Positions 27,901 to 35,965 of a DNA stretch of 64,000 nucleotides are shown in pieces (position 1 is the stretch's first letter; every line of letters starts with the position of its first letter). Source of the DNA: Thiothrix nivea DSM 5205 (GTDB lineage Bacteria > Pseudomonadota > Gammaproteobacteria > Thiotrichales > Thiotrichaceae). The notes under the pieces are model-generated. The model worked only from the letters and a program-made list of their open reading frames with translations. It did not search any database and was not told the origin of the DNA. A program made the translations under genes and the position numbers. The stretch is from contig NZ_JH651384.1 in the NCBI RefSeq assembly GCF_000260135.1, positions 4,448,693-4,512,692 on the forward strand. The letters are read 5' to 3'.

Positions 27901-29168
27901 TGGAATAGCGGGCTATGGCTGGTGCTGCGTTCGATAGCCAGCTCATCCACCAGTTTTTCAAACGGTACTTCCTGATGCCTGTAGGCTTGGAGCGCGTGAT
28001 GTTTTATCCGCTCCAGCAGCTCGTTAAAGTTATCGTCGGGTTTGACGGCGGTACGCAGCACCAGGGTATTGGCAAAAAAGCCGATCAGGCTTTCCAGTTG
28101 CCGGTGGTTGCGGTTGGCAATGGGTGTGCCGATGACAATATCGTCTTTGCCGGTGTGGCGGGCAAGCAGAATGGTCAGGACAGCATGGAAAGTCATGAAC
28201 AGCGTTGCCCCGTTTTGCCGGGTAATCTGGCGGAATTGGCGCGTAGTTTCCCGGCCGATTTCCAGCGACTGCCTGGCTCCGGCATGGCTTTGCAGGACAG
28301 GCCGGGGGTGATCAGTTGGCAAACCGATGACGGGCGGGGCGTCTGCCAGCTCCTTGCGCCAGAAATCCAGTTGTTCCTGCCAGTCATCACCACTCAGGCG
28401 TTGACGTTGCCACCCGCTGAAATCCGCGTATTGCACCTCAAGCTCTGGCAAGGGCGAAGCTTGTTGCCGGGCAAAAGCCTGATACAGTGCGCCAAGCTCC
28501 CGCAGGAAAACCGCCAGCGACAGGCCATCGAAAATACTGTGATGCAACGTGAACAACAGCACATGATCTTGCCCGCTGATTTGCAGAATGTTCAGGCGTA
28601 GCAGGGGGGGCTGTTCCAGCTCGAACGGCGTTGTCGCATCCCGTGCGGCCTGTTCACGGACTCTGGTTTCTGCCTCCTGTTCCGATAAAGTGCTCAGGTC
28701 GATGAGCGGGATGTCGATAGTTAATTCCGGCAGGATGATTTGCACGGCTGCGTCGCTGCCATCGGGCGGCTCGCGGAAAACGGTGCGCAGGCTCTCGTGA
28801 CGACGGATGATTTCATTCACGGCTCGACGGAAAACCGGGACATCCAGCTTGCCCGACGCCCGCAGGAAGACCGGTATGTTGTAGGCATGGCTACCGGGTT
28901 CCAGCCGATCCAGCAGCCACAGGCGTTGTTGCGCGAACGAGCAGGGCAGGGGCTGTTCGCGGGAGAGGCGCGGGATGCCGTTCCTGTTACCGGCTTGCTG
29001 CTGATAAAAACGGATGATGTCAGCCTTGTGTTGTTTCAGGCGCTCGCGCAGTTCGGGGGTGACAGCACCTTTCGGAGCATTGAGTTTCAGGCGCTCGCCT
29101 TCGACCTGAACCTGAATGTCCAGCCTGTGTAGTTCCGCCAGGAATTCGGCTACCTTGAAATGGCTCAT
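24951..29168 (-). CDS. NRPS terminal module: TubC-like docking - C - A - T - TE
   Basis: Translation from the ATG at 29168, one base after the upstream stop, gives 1405 residues. It starts directly with a docking domain (MSHFKVAEFLAELHRLDIQV). The longer open frame upstream is antisense-like filler. The order is docking 1-55, condensation 65-490 with intact HHSIFDG, adenylation about 510-1010 (VIYTSGSTGKPKG, GYGPTETTVCAT), carrier (IGGDSMLAIRLI) and thioesterase with GWSFGGSVAFEMA. The adenylation pocket begins D-V..W (FDVSVWECF), and the amino acid is not assigned. As the only module with a type I thioesterase, this protein most likely performs release of the product. It belongs to the operon that starts with the racemase. 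Confidence 0.92.
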   Translation of the reverse strand: MSHFKVAEFLAELHRLDIQVQVEGERLKLNAPKGAVTPELRERLKQHKADIIRFYQQQAGNRNGIPRLSREQPLPCSFAQQRLWLLDRLEPGSHAYNIPVFLRASGKLDVPVFRRAVNEIIRRHESLRTVFREPPDGSDAAVQIILPELTIDIPLIDLSTLSEQEAETRVREQAARDATTPFELEQPPLLRLNILQISGQDHVLLFTLHHSIFDGLSLAVFLRELGALYQAFARQQASPLPELEVQYADFSGWQRQRLSGDDWQEQLDFWRKELADAPPVIGLPTDHPRPVLQSHAGARQSLEIGRETTRQFRQITRQNGATLFMTFHAVLTILLARHTGKDDIVIGTPIANRNHRQLESLIGFFANTLVLRTAVKPDDNFNELLERIKHHALQAYRHQEVPFEKLVDELAIERSTSHSPLFQVMLSFQNAHTDGFTLPGVDILPLDFDGAVARFDLSFIIREHPEKFTVILEYSTALFAAATIERMMGHFQVLLDAILEQPDLPISQLSMLTQQDVQQLQAWNDTAVAYPLEKTLVDLFEAQVGQTPDNVALTFHEQRFTYRQLNQQANQIAHYLLQNTSCKNQHNPLIAICVERSPDMLFGLLGTLKAGAAYVPIDPAYPQDRIHHMLTDSEATVILTHSSLKSSLSVDSTETSPQVVCLDEVTLADFPTDNLPVRSQPDDLAYVIYTSGSTGKPKGVAVEHQNVIAMLVAYEHTAPRLTPISSSSVCPFVFDVSVWECFSSLCYGHELHIIPTEIVMAPDNLVAYLCEHAICQAYIPPNILEMILVYFEEARQLPLRYLLVGVEPIHEELLQRFRKLEPDLSIINGYGPTETTVCATFHDFKNTQNPSRNTPIGRALANYRVYLCDTQSQPVPIGVSGEIYIAGDGVARNYHKRPQLTAEKFIELELLGRRERVYKTGDLARWLPDGNLEFLGRIDHQIKLRGFRIELGEIEAQLKQCPNIGEAVVVTHPIKSGDKQLVAYVLAQVSATKHNSEIVSELKSTLKQKLPDYMIPALFIVLDEFPRLPNGKLDRKSLPEPDQLSVLSTNYMHPRNSLELQLSQIWEDTLAISPISVLDNFFAIGGDSMLAIRLINRINQQFSVKIPLNTLFQYANIEQFACLLRRDDHVALKNSPLVALQTRGSNIPIFCVHAAGGIVFRYQQVAKLMSSRYAYPFYGLQARGIEPGEPLYTSIDEMAQNYVDAIRQIKPQGPYLLAGWSFGGSVAFEMARILESTGETVSGVIMIDAPSPYVDTYETDDVDFLLERLEPAAGINIQEEVEQQESEHAQKQLIIEQKKQIGLFPPDITLEEAEQRLRVHKHHNQLLCQYRPNQAIKAGIAYIKATEETRFDEKMKDPVPAWAEFTHKGMIEHESPGNHFNMFSNEHSPVLAEKLYTCIHDLGVK

Positions 29169-29169
29169 G

Positions 29170-30459
29170 TCAGATTTCCCACTCTTCCCGTTCTTCGTCA
29201 TCGGCGGCAAAGCTTGCACGTTCATAGCCCAGTGATTCCGCCAGCACCCAACTGGTTTCGCACAAGAAATCCTCGCGGTACTTGTCCCGCCAGCGATCAG
29301 CGCCGCTGGCGTCAATGCCTGTGTAGGTATGGAATTTCTGATCACCCATGATTTTGGAGACTGCGGTCACGCCGTCGGTCATGCGCTGCTGCTTTTCCTG
29401 ATACGGGTTCAGCATCTCCGATGAGAAGGTGATGTCCAGGAAATCGCAGAGCCGGCGAATGTTGTTTTCAGGCGCTGTCACCAGGTCTTCGTAGCGTAGC
29501 TGGAACTGGCGCCCGGCGGGGACTGTTTGCAGGAATGACAGGATGTTCTGATGGCTGATCTGCCACCACAGTTCGCCTTTCTGGCGTGGGGTAAATGGCA
29601 GCTCATCCGCCGGATTGCCGGTGACCAGATCGGCGCGGATTTCTTCAAACGAGCTGACGGTAGCCATCGGGTGGCGTACCAGATGTATAAACAGGGCGTT
29701 GTCGAATTCCGCTTCGGCGCGTTGCAGGATGGTTGGGTTGAAGGCGTAGCCGGGGGTCTTGTCAACGATACGGCGTTGTCTCGCCCATTCCTGCATCAAG
29801 CCAAAGAATGCCTTGGTGCTCATGCCCTGGTTTTCGTATTCCCGCATCAGGTTTGCCGCTTCGGTGTGTGAACACGGCTTCAGTTCCATCAGGGCGCGCA
29901 GCAAGCCTTCGCGGAAGAATTCGAGTTTACCTGAGAATTGTTCGCGACGTTGTTGCAGGGTGTTGAATGACAGCAGGTAAAGTTCCGGCGGGCTGAACAA
30001 TTCCTTGCTGCCGGCCAGAATGACGCGCAGCAGGGTGGAGCCGGAGCGGGGCGGCGACAGGATGAAAATGGCGGGGCGGTTATCGGGTTCTGCGGTGTCG
30101 ACCTGCAAATCCCGGGCGGCGCCGCGGTAAAGCAGGTGCTCCCTGGCGGCGGCGGTTTGCGCATCCGTCACGCTTTCATTGCCGATGTCGGGCTGTGACG
30201 CGTCGAAAACGGCAGGGTAGTGGGTGATGCAATAGCGGGTCAGTTGTTCGACCGTTGGTGCGTCGAACAGGGATGCCGGGTGGAAAATGGCGTGCATTTC
30301 CTCCTGCAGGCGGTTCATGACCCGCACGGCCTTGATGGAATTGCCGCCCAGCATGAAGAAGTTGTCATCCGCTTTGACCGGGGTTTCCAGGACTTCCTCC
30401 CACAAGCGGGTGAGCAGGGCTTGCAATGATGCCTGTGCGTTTGTCTGCGTTGTTGTCAT
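29170..30459 (-). CDS. Carrier protein - sulfotransferase didomain
   Basis: A 429-residue stand-alone protein. Residues 1-85 are a peptidyl/acyl carrier (FFMLGGNSIKAVRVMNRL). Residues 120-410 are a PAPS-dependent sulfotransferase of the Sulfotransfer_3 kind (FILSPPRSGSTLLRVIL; HLVRHPMATVSSFEEI). It is strikingly close to the internal T-ST unit of the large NRPS, including LFSPPELYLL and the acidic C-terminal tail. The two probably arose by duplication. Sulfonation of a carrier-bound hydroxy or amino group is the simplest proposal. In curacin-type pathways such domains prepare decarboxylative elimination, but the required neighbouring thioesterase arrangement is not seen. Its start overlaps the racemase stop (ATGA). 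Confidence 0.9.
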   Translation of the reverse strand: MTTTQTNAQASLQALLTRLWEEVLETPVKADDNFFMLGGNSIKAVRVMNRLQEEMHAIFHPASLFDAPTVEQLTRYCITHYPAVFDASQPDIGNESVTDAQTAAAREHLLYRGAARDLQVDTAEPDNRPAIFILSPPRSGSTLLRVILAGSKELFSPPELYLLSFNTLQQRREQFSGKLEFFREGLLRALMELKPCSHTEAANLMREYENQGMSTKAFFGLMQEWARQRRIVDKTPGYAFNPTILQRAEAEFDNALFIHLVRHPMATVSSFEEIRADLVTGNPADELPFTPRQKGELWWQISHQNILSFLQTVPAGRQFQLRYEDLVTAPENNIRRLCDFLDITFSSEMLNPYQEKQQRMTDGVTAVSKIMGDQKFHTYTGIDASGADRWRDKYREDFLCETSWVLAESLGYERASFAADDEEREEWEI

Positions 30460-31184
30460 ACGAACAGTTCGTCCCGCTCCAGTACGTGGGTGGCGGAAGC
30501 CTGCGCCAGCAGTTGCAGGGAATCAAACACCATGATTCCACAGGCTTGCTCCTCCAGGTCGCCGGTCAGGTCGGTGCAGGCCAGCACCACGCTGTCCGCG
30601 CCGGTGGCGTCGGCAATCTTTCTGACGTTTTCGGCAAACTGTTGTTTGGCGGCAGCGCCGATGTCCTGGTTCAGGGCAAAGCGGATGTAGGTTTCGATGA
30701 AGTCCTGCCGGCCTGCGTCAGGATAAATGCACTCGATGCCGTGTTTTTGCAGGCGTTGACCGTAGAGGTCGTCGCAATAGGTGCTGGCGGTGCCGAGAAT
30801 CAGCACCCGTCGGGCGTTGCGTTGGCGGATAGTGTCGGCGGTGGCGTCGATCATGTTGAGATTGACCAGGCCGCTGGCTTTGCACAAGGCGCTCAGTTCA
30901 TCCTGCAAGGTATTGCAGGCCATGGCGACGGTGGTGACGCGGTTGTTCAGAAAGTGTTGCACGGCTTCGTTGAGCAGGCTTCTGACCTGTTGGCGTGGTT
31001 CCGCCGCCTCGTCCACCGCGCCTTGCAGGAACGCGTTTTCGATGGCGGGGTTCATGGCGACACTGTAGAGAAGCGTGCGTGGCAGGCCGCCTTGTGTCTT
31101 GCGGGTGACATTGTTCATGAAAGCCGAGTAAAACTCGACGGTTGCTCTGGGGCCGAGACCGGCAACAATCCCAAACATACGCAC
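30456..31184 (-). CDS. Aspartate/glutamate racemase-family protein
   Basis: 242 residues, beginning FGIVAGLGPRATVEFY. The paired catalytic cysteines of PLP-independent racemases are visible in VAMACNTLQ (about residue 90) and VVLACTDLTG (about 200). The family interconverts L- and D-aspartate or glutamate by two-base catalysis. As the first gene of the NRPS operon, overlapping the carrier-sulfotransferase gene by 4 bp, it probably provides a D-amino acid to the assembly line. A role in cell-wall D-Glu supply is less likely given the context. Confidence 0.88.
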   Translation of the reverse strand: MRMFGIVAGLGPRATVEFYSAFMNNVTRKTQGGLPRTLLYSVAMNPAIENAFLQGAVDEAAEPRQQVRSLLNEAVQHFLNNRVTTVAMACNTLQDELSALCKASGLVNLNMIDATADTIRQRNARRVLILGTASTYCDDLYGQRLQKHGIECIYPDAGRQDFIETYIRFALNQDIGAAAKQQFAENVRKIADATGADSVVLACTDLTGDLEEQACGIMVFDSLQLLAQASATHVLERDELFV

Positions 31185-31236
31185 TCTCCCATCCTGGTCA
31201 ATAAATGTACCCTAAAAAGTAGCACTTTTTGCGTTA

Positions 31237-31294
31237 ATGAATTGTTAAGTTTTGTTAAGAAGCATGGTTGGGGGCTGACGGTTCTTGCTATGCT
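31237..31294 (+). promoter_or_regulatory. GTTAAG-N4-GTTAAG promoter element before the cupin gene
   Basis: Two GTTAAG hexamers 10 bp apart (31244-31259) are followed after 29 bp by an extended -10-like TGC-TATGCT. The 23 bp at 31237-31259 recur exactly at 53514-53536 before the DUF697 pair. A related element precedes the Sat-CysC and metal-ATPase genes. The region also holds the divergent promoter of the racemase operon. Confidence 0.6.
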
Positions 31295-31339
31295 GCATGG
31301 CATCTAAATGAGCAAACCTGGATGTGGAGGAGGATTTTT

Positions 31340-32143
31340 ATGAGTTCAGCAACGCTTGAAGTGGCTCCCAGTCTACCGGTCGAGGCTGTACCGGCGGCTG
31401 ATATGACGCATGAACATTTCATGGAAAATTACTTCAAGCCACGTGTGCCGGTGTTGCTCAAGAACGCCTGTGCCCACTGGGATTTTATGCGGAAGTGGAC
31501 GCGGGATTATCTGACCGGGGAGATGGGGGATTTTCAATGCACGGTTGCCCGCGACTCCCGGCCTGCCTACTCCAAGGAAAAGTGTTCGTTGCGGGAATAT
31601 TTTCAGCAGTATGCTCACTTGAGCACCATGACGTTTGAGACATTTGAGCCTGAAAACCAGCATTTACCCAGGCTTCTGGAAGACATTCCCTTGCCCAATC
31701 CTTTCTTCGCCAGGACAGGGATTAACGCCTACTTTTTCTTTCACGCCAATGCTGACGGCGGCTCTCTGCCGCATTGCCACATGGATGCGTTCAACCTGTT
31801 GCAGTACGGAACCAAGCACTGGGTGATGTATGACGCCGACCCGGAGGTCGCTCCCCAGGGGTGGGAGGTTCTGAAGCAGTGCCATGAAGATTATGGCGCG
31901 GGAACCTTTTCACGCGACTGGTTTGCGGAAGGGCCGGAGCAGGTACGTCGTGCGGGTGTCGCCACTTACGAATGTGAGCAGCAGGCGGGCGATATTGTCT
32001 TTATTCCGGAACATTTTTCACACGCAATTTTGAATCTGGCGGAAAATCAGGGGATGGTGATTATCACCAAACGTCCCGGCAAGGTTTACAAAAAAGAAGC
32101 AGGTAGTGGTTATTCACCCAATAAAGCTCAACTCAAGGTTTGA
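31340..32143 (+). CDS. JmjC-like cupin, probable Fe(II)/2-oxoglutarate oxygenase
   Basis: The ATG behind GGAGGAGG gives 267 residues. The metal triad of the cupin_8/JmjC family is visible: H147-x-D149 in PHCHMDAFNLLQYG and a distal His in FIPEHFSHAILN (about residue 228). GTKHWVMYDAD follows the usual strand order. Family members hydroxylate Asn, Asp, His or small substrates. Next to an NRPS operon it may install the hydroxyl group that a sulfotransferase or glycosyltransferase then uses, but the target could also be a protein. It begins a three-gene plus-strand operon. Confidence 0.85.
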   Translation: MSSATLEVAPSLPVEAVPAADMTHEHFMENYFKPRVPVLLKNACAHWDFMRKWTRDYLTGEMGDFQCTVARDSRPAYSKEKCSLREYFQQYAHLSTMTFETFEPENQHLPRLLEDIPLPNPFFARTGINAYFFFHANADGGSLPHCHMDAFNLLQYGTKHWVMYDADPEVAPQGWEVLKQCHEDYGAGTFSRDWFAEGPEQVRRAGVATYECEQQAGDIVFIPEHFSHAILNLAENQGMVIITKRPGKVYKKEAGSGYSPNKAQLKV

Positions 32144-32155
32144 TTAAAATTGAAT

Positions 32156-33358
32156 ATGTCTTTAAACATGCAGGAAAAGCTTGGCAGGGTCGAATCTTTT
32201 CGGGATGTGGTGGTGGTTCCTTACGACGTGATTCTGCAACGTACCAGCTCCTCGCCTCTGGAGCATAAGGGCGGCCCCATCCTGCCGGATTGGGACAGTC
32301 AGGTCGCAGCGCGTTTTTGCCGCGATGGCAAGCCGATAGACACGCTGCCTGATCAGCCGCCTATCGTTAGCCAAAGGATCGATGAGCCTGCCGTGTGGTG
32401 TGACCCTTGTTACCATCATTTCGGGCATCAGATCGTCGATTTCGGCACACGTATCCTGCAAGGCGTGACGGAATTTCCGCAGGCACGCTTCCTGTTTGCT
32501 GCCACCGCTGACGCGGGGATCAGGTCGCTGGAGGATACGCCCGCCTTCTTCCGCGCCATGCTGGATTGGTACGGCGTACCAGCAGAACAGGTGACACTAA
32601 TCAGCGAGCCTACCCGAGTTGCAGAGCTGCATGTTCCCCCCCAGGCGGAGCAGTGGATCGGCAACGGCCCATCTGCGGCCTATCTGGATTTGCTGGATGC
32701 GGTTGTTGAACGGCATTTCGGTAAGGTGGAAAAAAGCGGAACCCTATATGTTTCACGCGCTGGTCAGCCCTATTGTATGGCGGGAGAGTCCTATCTGGAG
32801 GAGTTGTTTGCTGGGGTGGGTGTAAGTGTTTTGCGCCCCGAGTCGCTGCCGTTGAAGGAACAACTCAGGCATTACTATCTGGCGGATCGGCTGATTTTCT
32901 CGGAAGGTGCGGCTCTCAATGCCTTATGGCTGATGGGGCGTTCGGTCGGCGACCTGACTTTCATACAGCGTCGGCCAAAATTGTTTGGTTTCCCGCGTGA
33001 AAGTTTCCAGCGGCGCGCGCGTAGTGTTGAATACATTAATGTGCTGGCTGGTCTAGTGCATGGAATGCGCTTTAACGGTCGCGAACGTTTGCACCAGGCC
33101 ATTTCCATTCCAAACGAGGCAGCATTACTTGATTATCTGGGCAGTGTTGACCAGCGCATGGTGGAGCGCTGGGACAGGCAGCGTTACCGGGAGGCGCGGG
33201 ATAGTGACGTTCGTCGCTGGATTGAGGTGGAAAGTAACAACCCTGCGAGCCAAGCGCCTAATTCCACTCAAACGGTTATTCAGCGAATGCAGGAATTGGG
33301 TCTGGAACATTTGGTTCCGTTTGCTAAGGAACATTTGCCTGATGGTGAAGGTGCATAA
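32156..33358 (+). CDS. Glycosyltransferase family 61-like (DUF563) protein
   Basis: A 400-residue protein with HHFGHQIVDFGTRIL (about residue 88), LYVSRAGQPYC and FSEGAALNALWLMG, the conserved blocks of DUF563/GT61 enzymes, which transfer sugars such as xylose or GlcNAc. A TTG six bases upstream is an alternative start. It lies 12 bp after the cupin gene and 12 bp before the epimerase gene. This suggests an operon that hydroxylates, makes a sugar donor and glycosylates, either the NRPS product or a cell-surface polymer. Confidence 0.8.
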   Translation: MSLNMQEKLGRVESFRDVVVVPYDVILQRTSSSPLEHKGGPILPDWDSQVAARFCRDGKPIDTLPDQPPIVSQRIDEPAVWCDPCYHHFGHQIVDFGTRILQGVTEFPQARFLFAATADAGIRSLEDTPAFFRAMLDWYGVPAEQVTLISEPTRVAELHVPPQAEQWIGNGPSAAYLDLLDAVVERHFGKVEKSGTLYVSRAGQPYCMAGESYLEELFAGVGVSVLRPESLPLKEQLRHYYLADRLIFSEGAALNALWLMGRSVGDLTFIQRRPKLFGFPRESFQRRARSVEYINVLAGLVHGMRFNGRERLHQAISIPNEAALLDYLGSVDQRMVERWDRQRYREARDSDVRRWIEVESNNPASQAPNSTQTVIQRMQELGLEHLVPFAKEHLPDGEGA

Positions 33359-33370
33359 GGAAATAAATTT

Positions 33371-34510
33371 ATGTCTTTGGTGTTGTTGACAGGTGGCGCA
33401 GGGTTTATTGGTTTTCATCTGACGGCTACCCTGCTCAAAGCAGGTTATACTGTACGTATTCTGGATAATCTCGCTCCGCAGATACATGGGGCACTGCCCA
33501 CCGGGCTGGATTGGTTAAGTGACCAACGGGTGGAATTCATGCGCGGCTCCGTGACCCATGAGCAGGACGTGCACGCGGCGCTGGCGGGCGTGGATACCGT
33601 GATCCATCTGGCGGCGGAAACCGGCACCGGCCAGTCGATGTATGAGATAGCCCGTTACAATGCGGTCAATGTCGGCGGCACGGCATTACTGCTGGATGTG
33701 TTGGCGAATGATGCAGGCCGTAGCGTCAAGCGCATCATTCTCGCTTCCAGCCGTTCCATTTATGGTGAAGGGGCTTATGTTTGCCCCTCCTGTTCTCCGG
33801 ATAAGCGGGTATACCCTGACGGCAGGAGCATGGATCAGTTGGCCGCGCACCGCTGGGAACACGAGTGCGCAACTTGCGGTGCAAACTTGATGCCAGTGCC
33901 CACGAAAGAAACCGACCCGGCCAAACCCGCTTCCATTTACGCCGCCACCAAATACGCCCAGGAGGATTTGGTGCGGGTAGCCTGCGCCTCATTGGGAATG
34001 GACTATGCCATCCTGCGCTTGCAGAATGTTTATGGCGAGGGGCAATCCTTGAAAAATCCCTACACCGGCATATTATCCATTTTTTCCACCCGCATCCGTT
34101 GTGGGCAGCATTTGCCGATTTTTGAGGACGGCTTGGAAACACGGGATTTTGTGCATGTGGAAGATGTGGCCAACGCCTTCCTGGCTGCGGTGCAAATGTC
34201 CGGCAGTATTAATCAGGTGATTAATGTGGGGGCGGGAAGCAAGACGAGTGTTACAGAAATCGCCGGGCATCTAAGTGATGCCCTGGATGGGGAGAGGAAC
34301 TTGCAGGTTACCGCTGAATACCGTTTGGGGGATATCCGGCATAATTATGCGGATATCACGCGGTTGCAAACTGTATTGGGGTATGTGCCGCAAGTCGGCC
34401 TGGCTGAAGGCGTACAGCGTTTTGCCGATTGGGCAAGACAGCAGCCTTTGCCGCAGGACTTGCTGGACAAAGCCAATGCCGAGCTACGCGCCCGCAAGCT
34501 AATGGGTTGA
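33371..34510 (+). CDS. NAD-dependent nucleotide-sugar epimerase with zinc-ribbon-like insert
   Basis: The 379-residue SDR protein has the Rossmann motif TGGAGFIGFHL, the catalytic Tyr-Lys pair (YAATKYAQE) and RDFVHVEDVANAFL. Between the catalytic Ser/Tyr strand (SSRSIYGEGAY) and the Tyr lies an insert with VCPSC and CATC pairs, a probable zinc-binding hairpin. The same insert with the surrounding NVYGEGQSLKNPYTGI occurs in dTDP-L-rhamnose 4-epimerase-like enzymes, so a 6-deoxyhexose product is plausible. It ends 6 bp from the convergent sulfotransferase gene, and no terminator hairpin was seen in that gap. Confidence 0.88.
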   Translation: MSLVLLTGGAGFIGFHLTATLLKAGYTVRILDNLAPQIHGALPTGLDWLSDQRVEFMRGSVTHEQDVHAALAGVDTVIHLAAETGTGQSMYEIARYNAVNVGGTALLLDVLANDAGRSVKRIILASSRSIYGEGAYVCPSCSPDKRVYPDGRSMDQLAAHRWEHECATCGANLMPVPTKETDPAKPASIYAATKYAQEDLVRVACASLGMDYAILRLQNVYGEGQSLKNPYTGILSIFSTRIRCGQHLPIFEDGLETRDFVHVEDVANAFLAAVQMSGSINQVINVGAGSKTSVTEIAGHLSDALDGERNLQVTAEYRLGDIRHNYADITRLQTVLGYVPQVGLAEGVQRFADWARQQPLPQDLLDKANAELRARKLMG

Positions 34511-34516
34511 GCTTTG

Positions 34517-35272
34517 TCAATAGCCTATTTTTATCAGTTTGTCTTTGTAAACCTGTTCAAAACTGTCTATCTGTTGTTGTGATAAATACTTGAATCTGTT
34601 GCCTGAGGTGGCTTTCCAATAAACTGTATGTTTTTTTGTCATTTGTGTTACCGGTTCCAGATTGATTTGAACCGGTGGAAAATTGACACCCAAGGTTTCA
34701 GACATAAATCGGTTTACTGTTTCATTAGTGTTTGCAAGCAAATCTTCGTATCTGATGGCGAAGACTTTGGGGTTTTCCAGTGCAGAAATGACATGAGTGA
34801 AATAGTTTGAGGTTTCGCCCAACAAGCCTGGCCAGTAATTTCGCCCGAGTTTTTCCTGGAATTCACTGAAATAGTAATTCAGGCTGCCATCCTGAAAAGC
34901 CTCATCGACATTTTTCGGAATGCCGTTCACGAAAATGCTTTTACGTCGTTCTTCCTTGAACCTTGGGCTATTCTTATAAAACCAGTTGCGCGCAGACAAG
35001 AAAACATCAATCGGATGCCTGTAAATATAGATAATGCGATTAGGGTTGACTGATGTGTTATCTAAAACATGACTCTTATAAAAAGAAATCCGTTCACTCA
35101 GATAAGGCGTGGAAATAGCTTTTCTTTCATTAATGACGTATTCCGGCTCATCATGAATGTCTTGCGGCAGTTCAATGTCTTGCGACCCGGAATCAACCAG
35201 AAATTGGTAGACAAGGTGACGCACCCATGTATTGCCTGATTTTGGGTATGAGCATATTTCAATGGTTTTCAT
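34517..35272 (-). CDS. Sulfotransferase (Sulfotransfer_1 type)
   Basis: 251 residues starting MKTIEICSYPKSGNTWVR, which contains the PAPS 5'-phosphosulfate loop. IIYIYRHPIDVFLSARNW supplies the 3'-phosphate-binding Arg/Ser region. The family transfers sulfate from PAPS to hydroxyls or amines of small molecules or glycans. It is A/T-richer than its neighbours (runs such as ttcttataaaa), which suggests separate acquisition. The acceptor is unknown. Convergence with the sugar-gene operon makes a sulfated sugar one option. Confidence 0.88.
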   Translation of the reverse strand: MKTIEICSYPKSGNTWVRHLVYQFLVDSGSQDIELPQDIHDEPEYVINERKAISTPYLSERISFYKSHVLDNTSVNPNRIIYIYRHPIDVFLSARNWFYKNSPRFKEERRKSIFVNGIPKNVDEAFQDGSLNYYFSEFQEKLGRNYWPGLLGETSNYFTHVISALENPKVFAIRYEDLLANTNETVNRFMSETLGVNFPPVQINLEPVTQMTKKHTVYWKATSGNRFKYLSQQQIDSFEQVYKDKLIKIGY

Positions 35273-35331
35273 CGGATTGCCTTTATTAATGGATAAATTT
35301 GGTCAGAAAGTATGAGGACTTATTGATCAGT

Positions 35332-35910
35332 TTATTGCTCCAGCCAATCACGTACGTCACTATTGTTGACCTTGTGGTAAATGTCTTCAACGGTGAGTGT
35401 TGCGCCGACGGATTCAAAAGTGATTGACTGTCCAAGATAGTAGTTTTCCGGCCGCCAGCCGTTACGCCTGCGTAACACCTGAATTTCGACAAAATCCTGC
35501 TCGATCAAGGCGTATTCCCGCAAGGAAGGAAGCGCCAGGTATTCAGTCAGCTTGCTGCCTTTGTCATTCTGGCGGGTGCTGTGGGAAAGCATTTCAACCA
35601 GTAATACCGGATTTTCCAGATAGTTTTCATTGCCCGCGAACTCGTCACAAAAGACAGCGACATCCGGGTAGCGGAAACGGGTCTGGGTGGTTTTGAGCAG
35701 CATGCCGGCGGTGAAGGGCGTGCAGGACTGATTAGCCAGATGATTGCCCAGCAGGCGGTAGACATTGCCGCTGATCAGGTTGTGGTTAACGTTACTGCCC
35801 GCCATGGCATAAGCCACGCCATCCACGTATTCGTGCCGGGTGTCACTGAGCTTTTCACCGGCGAGGAAGGCTTCAACACTGAGGAAGTCGGGTTGTTTGG
35901 CGAGTGACAT
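35332..35910 (-). CDS. Uma2-family (DUF820) PD-(D/E)XK nuclease-like protein
   Basis: 192 residues with the family pattern: SVEAFLAGEKLSDTRHEYVDGVAYAMAGSN at the start, RYPDVAVFCDEFA with the active-site Asp, and PVLLVEMLSHSTRQNDKGSKL with the Glu-x-Leu/Ser block. Uma2 proteins are multicopy in cyanobacteria and filamentous sulfur bacteria and behave as mobile accessory genes. No function in the surrounding pathway is implied. Confidence 0.88.
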   Translation of the reverse strand: MSLAKQPDFLSVEAFLAGEKLSDTRHEYVDGVAYAMAGSNVNHNLISGNVYRLLGNHLANQSCTPFTAGMLLKTTQTRFRYPDVAVFCDEFAGNENYLENPVLLVEMLSHSTRQNDKGSKLTEYLALPSLREYALIEQDFVEIQVLRRRNGWRPENYYLGQSITFESVGATLTVEDIYHKVNNSDVRDWLEQ

Positions 35911-35917
35911 ACTGTTG

Positions 35918-35965
35918 TTACCTGAGGCTGATTCACTGGAAAGATTCTAGCATGGCCTCAGGTAA
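35918..35965. repeat. Perfect 11-bp inverted repeat between two minus-strand genes
   Basis: TTACCTGAGGC at 35918-35928 pairs with GCCTCAGGTAA at 35955-35965, with a 26-nt loop. It starts right after the stop of the ABC exporter gene and ends just before the Uma2 start. There is no T-run, so it may be a processing/stability hairpin, a weak terminator or an insertion scar. Confidence 0.6.

Noticed and set aside
27447-27908. Plus-strand ORFs of 150-260 codons opposite the NRPS genes (for example 21326-22111, 18737-19504, 27447-27908)
   Set aside because: Antisense open frames produced by codon bias. No start context, motifs or independent spacing.
29169-29345. N-terminal 59-residue extension of the docking-C-A-T-TE NRPS ORF
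   Set aside because: It overlaps the coding end of the carrier-sulfotransferase gene in another frame and is unrelated to docking domains. The ATG at 29168 is one base after the upstream stop.
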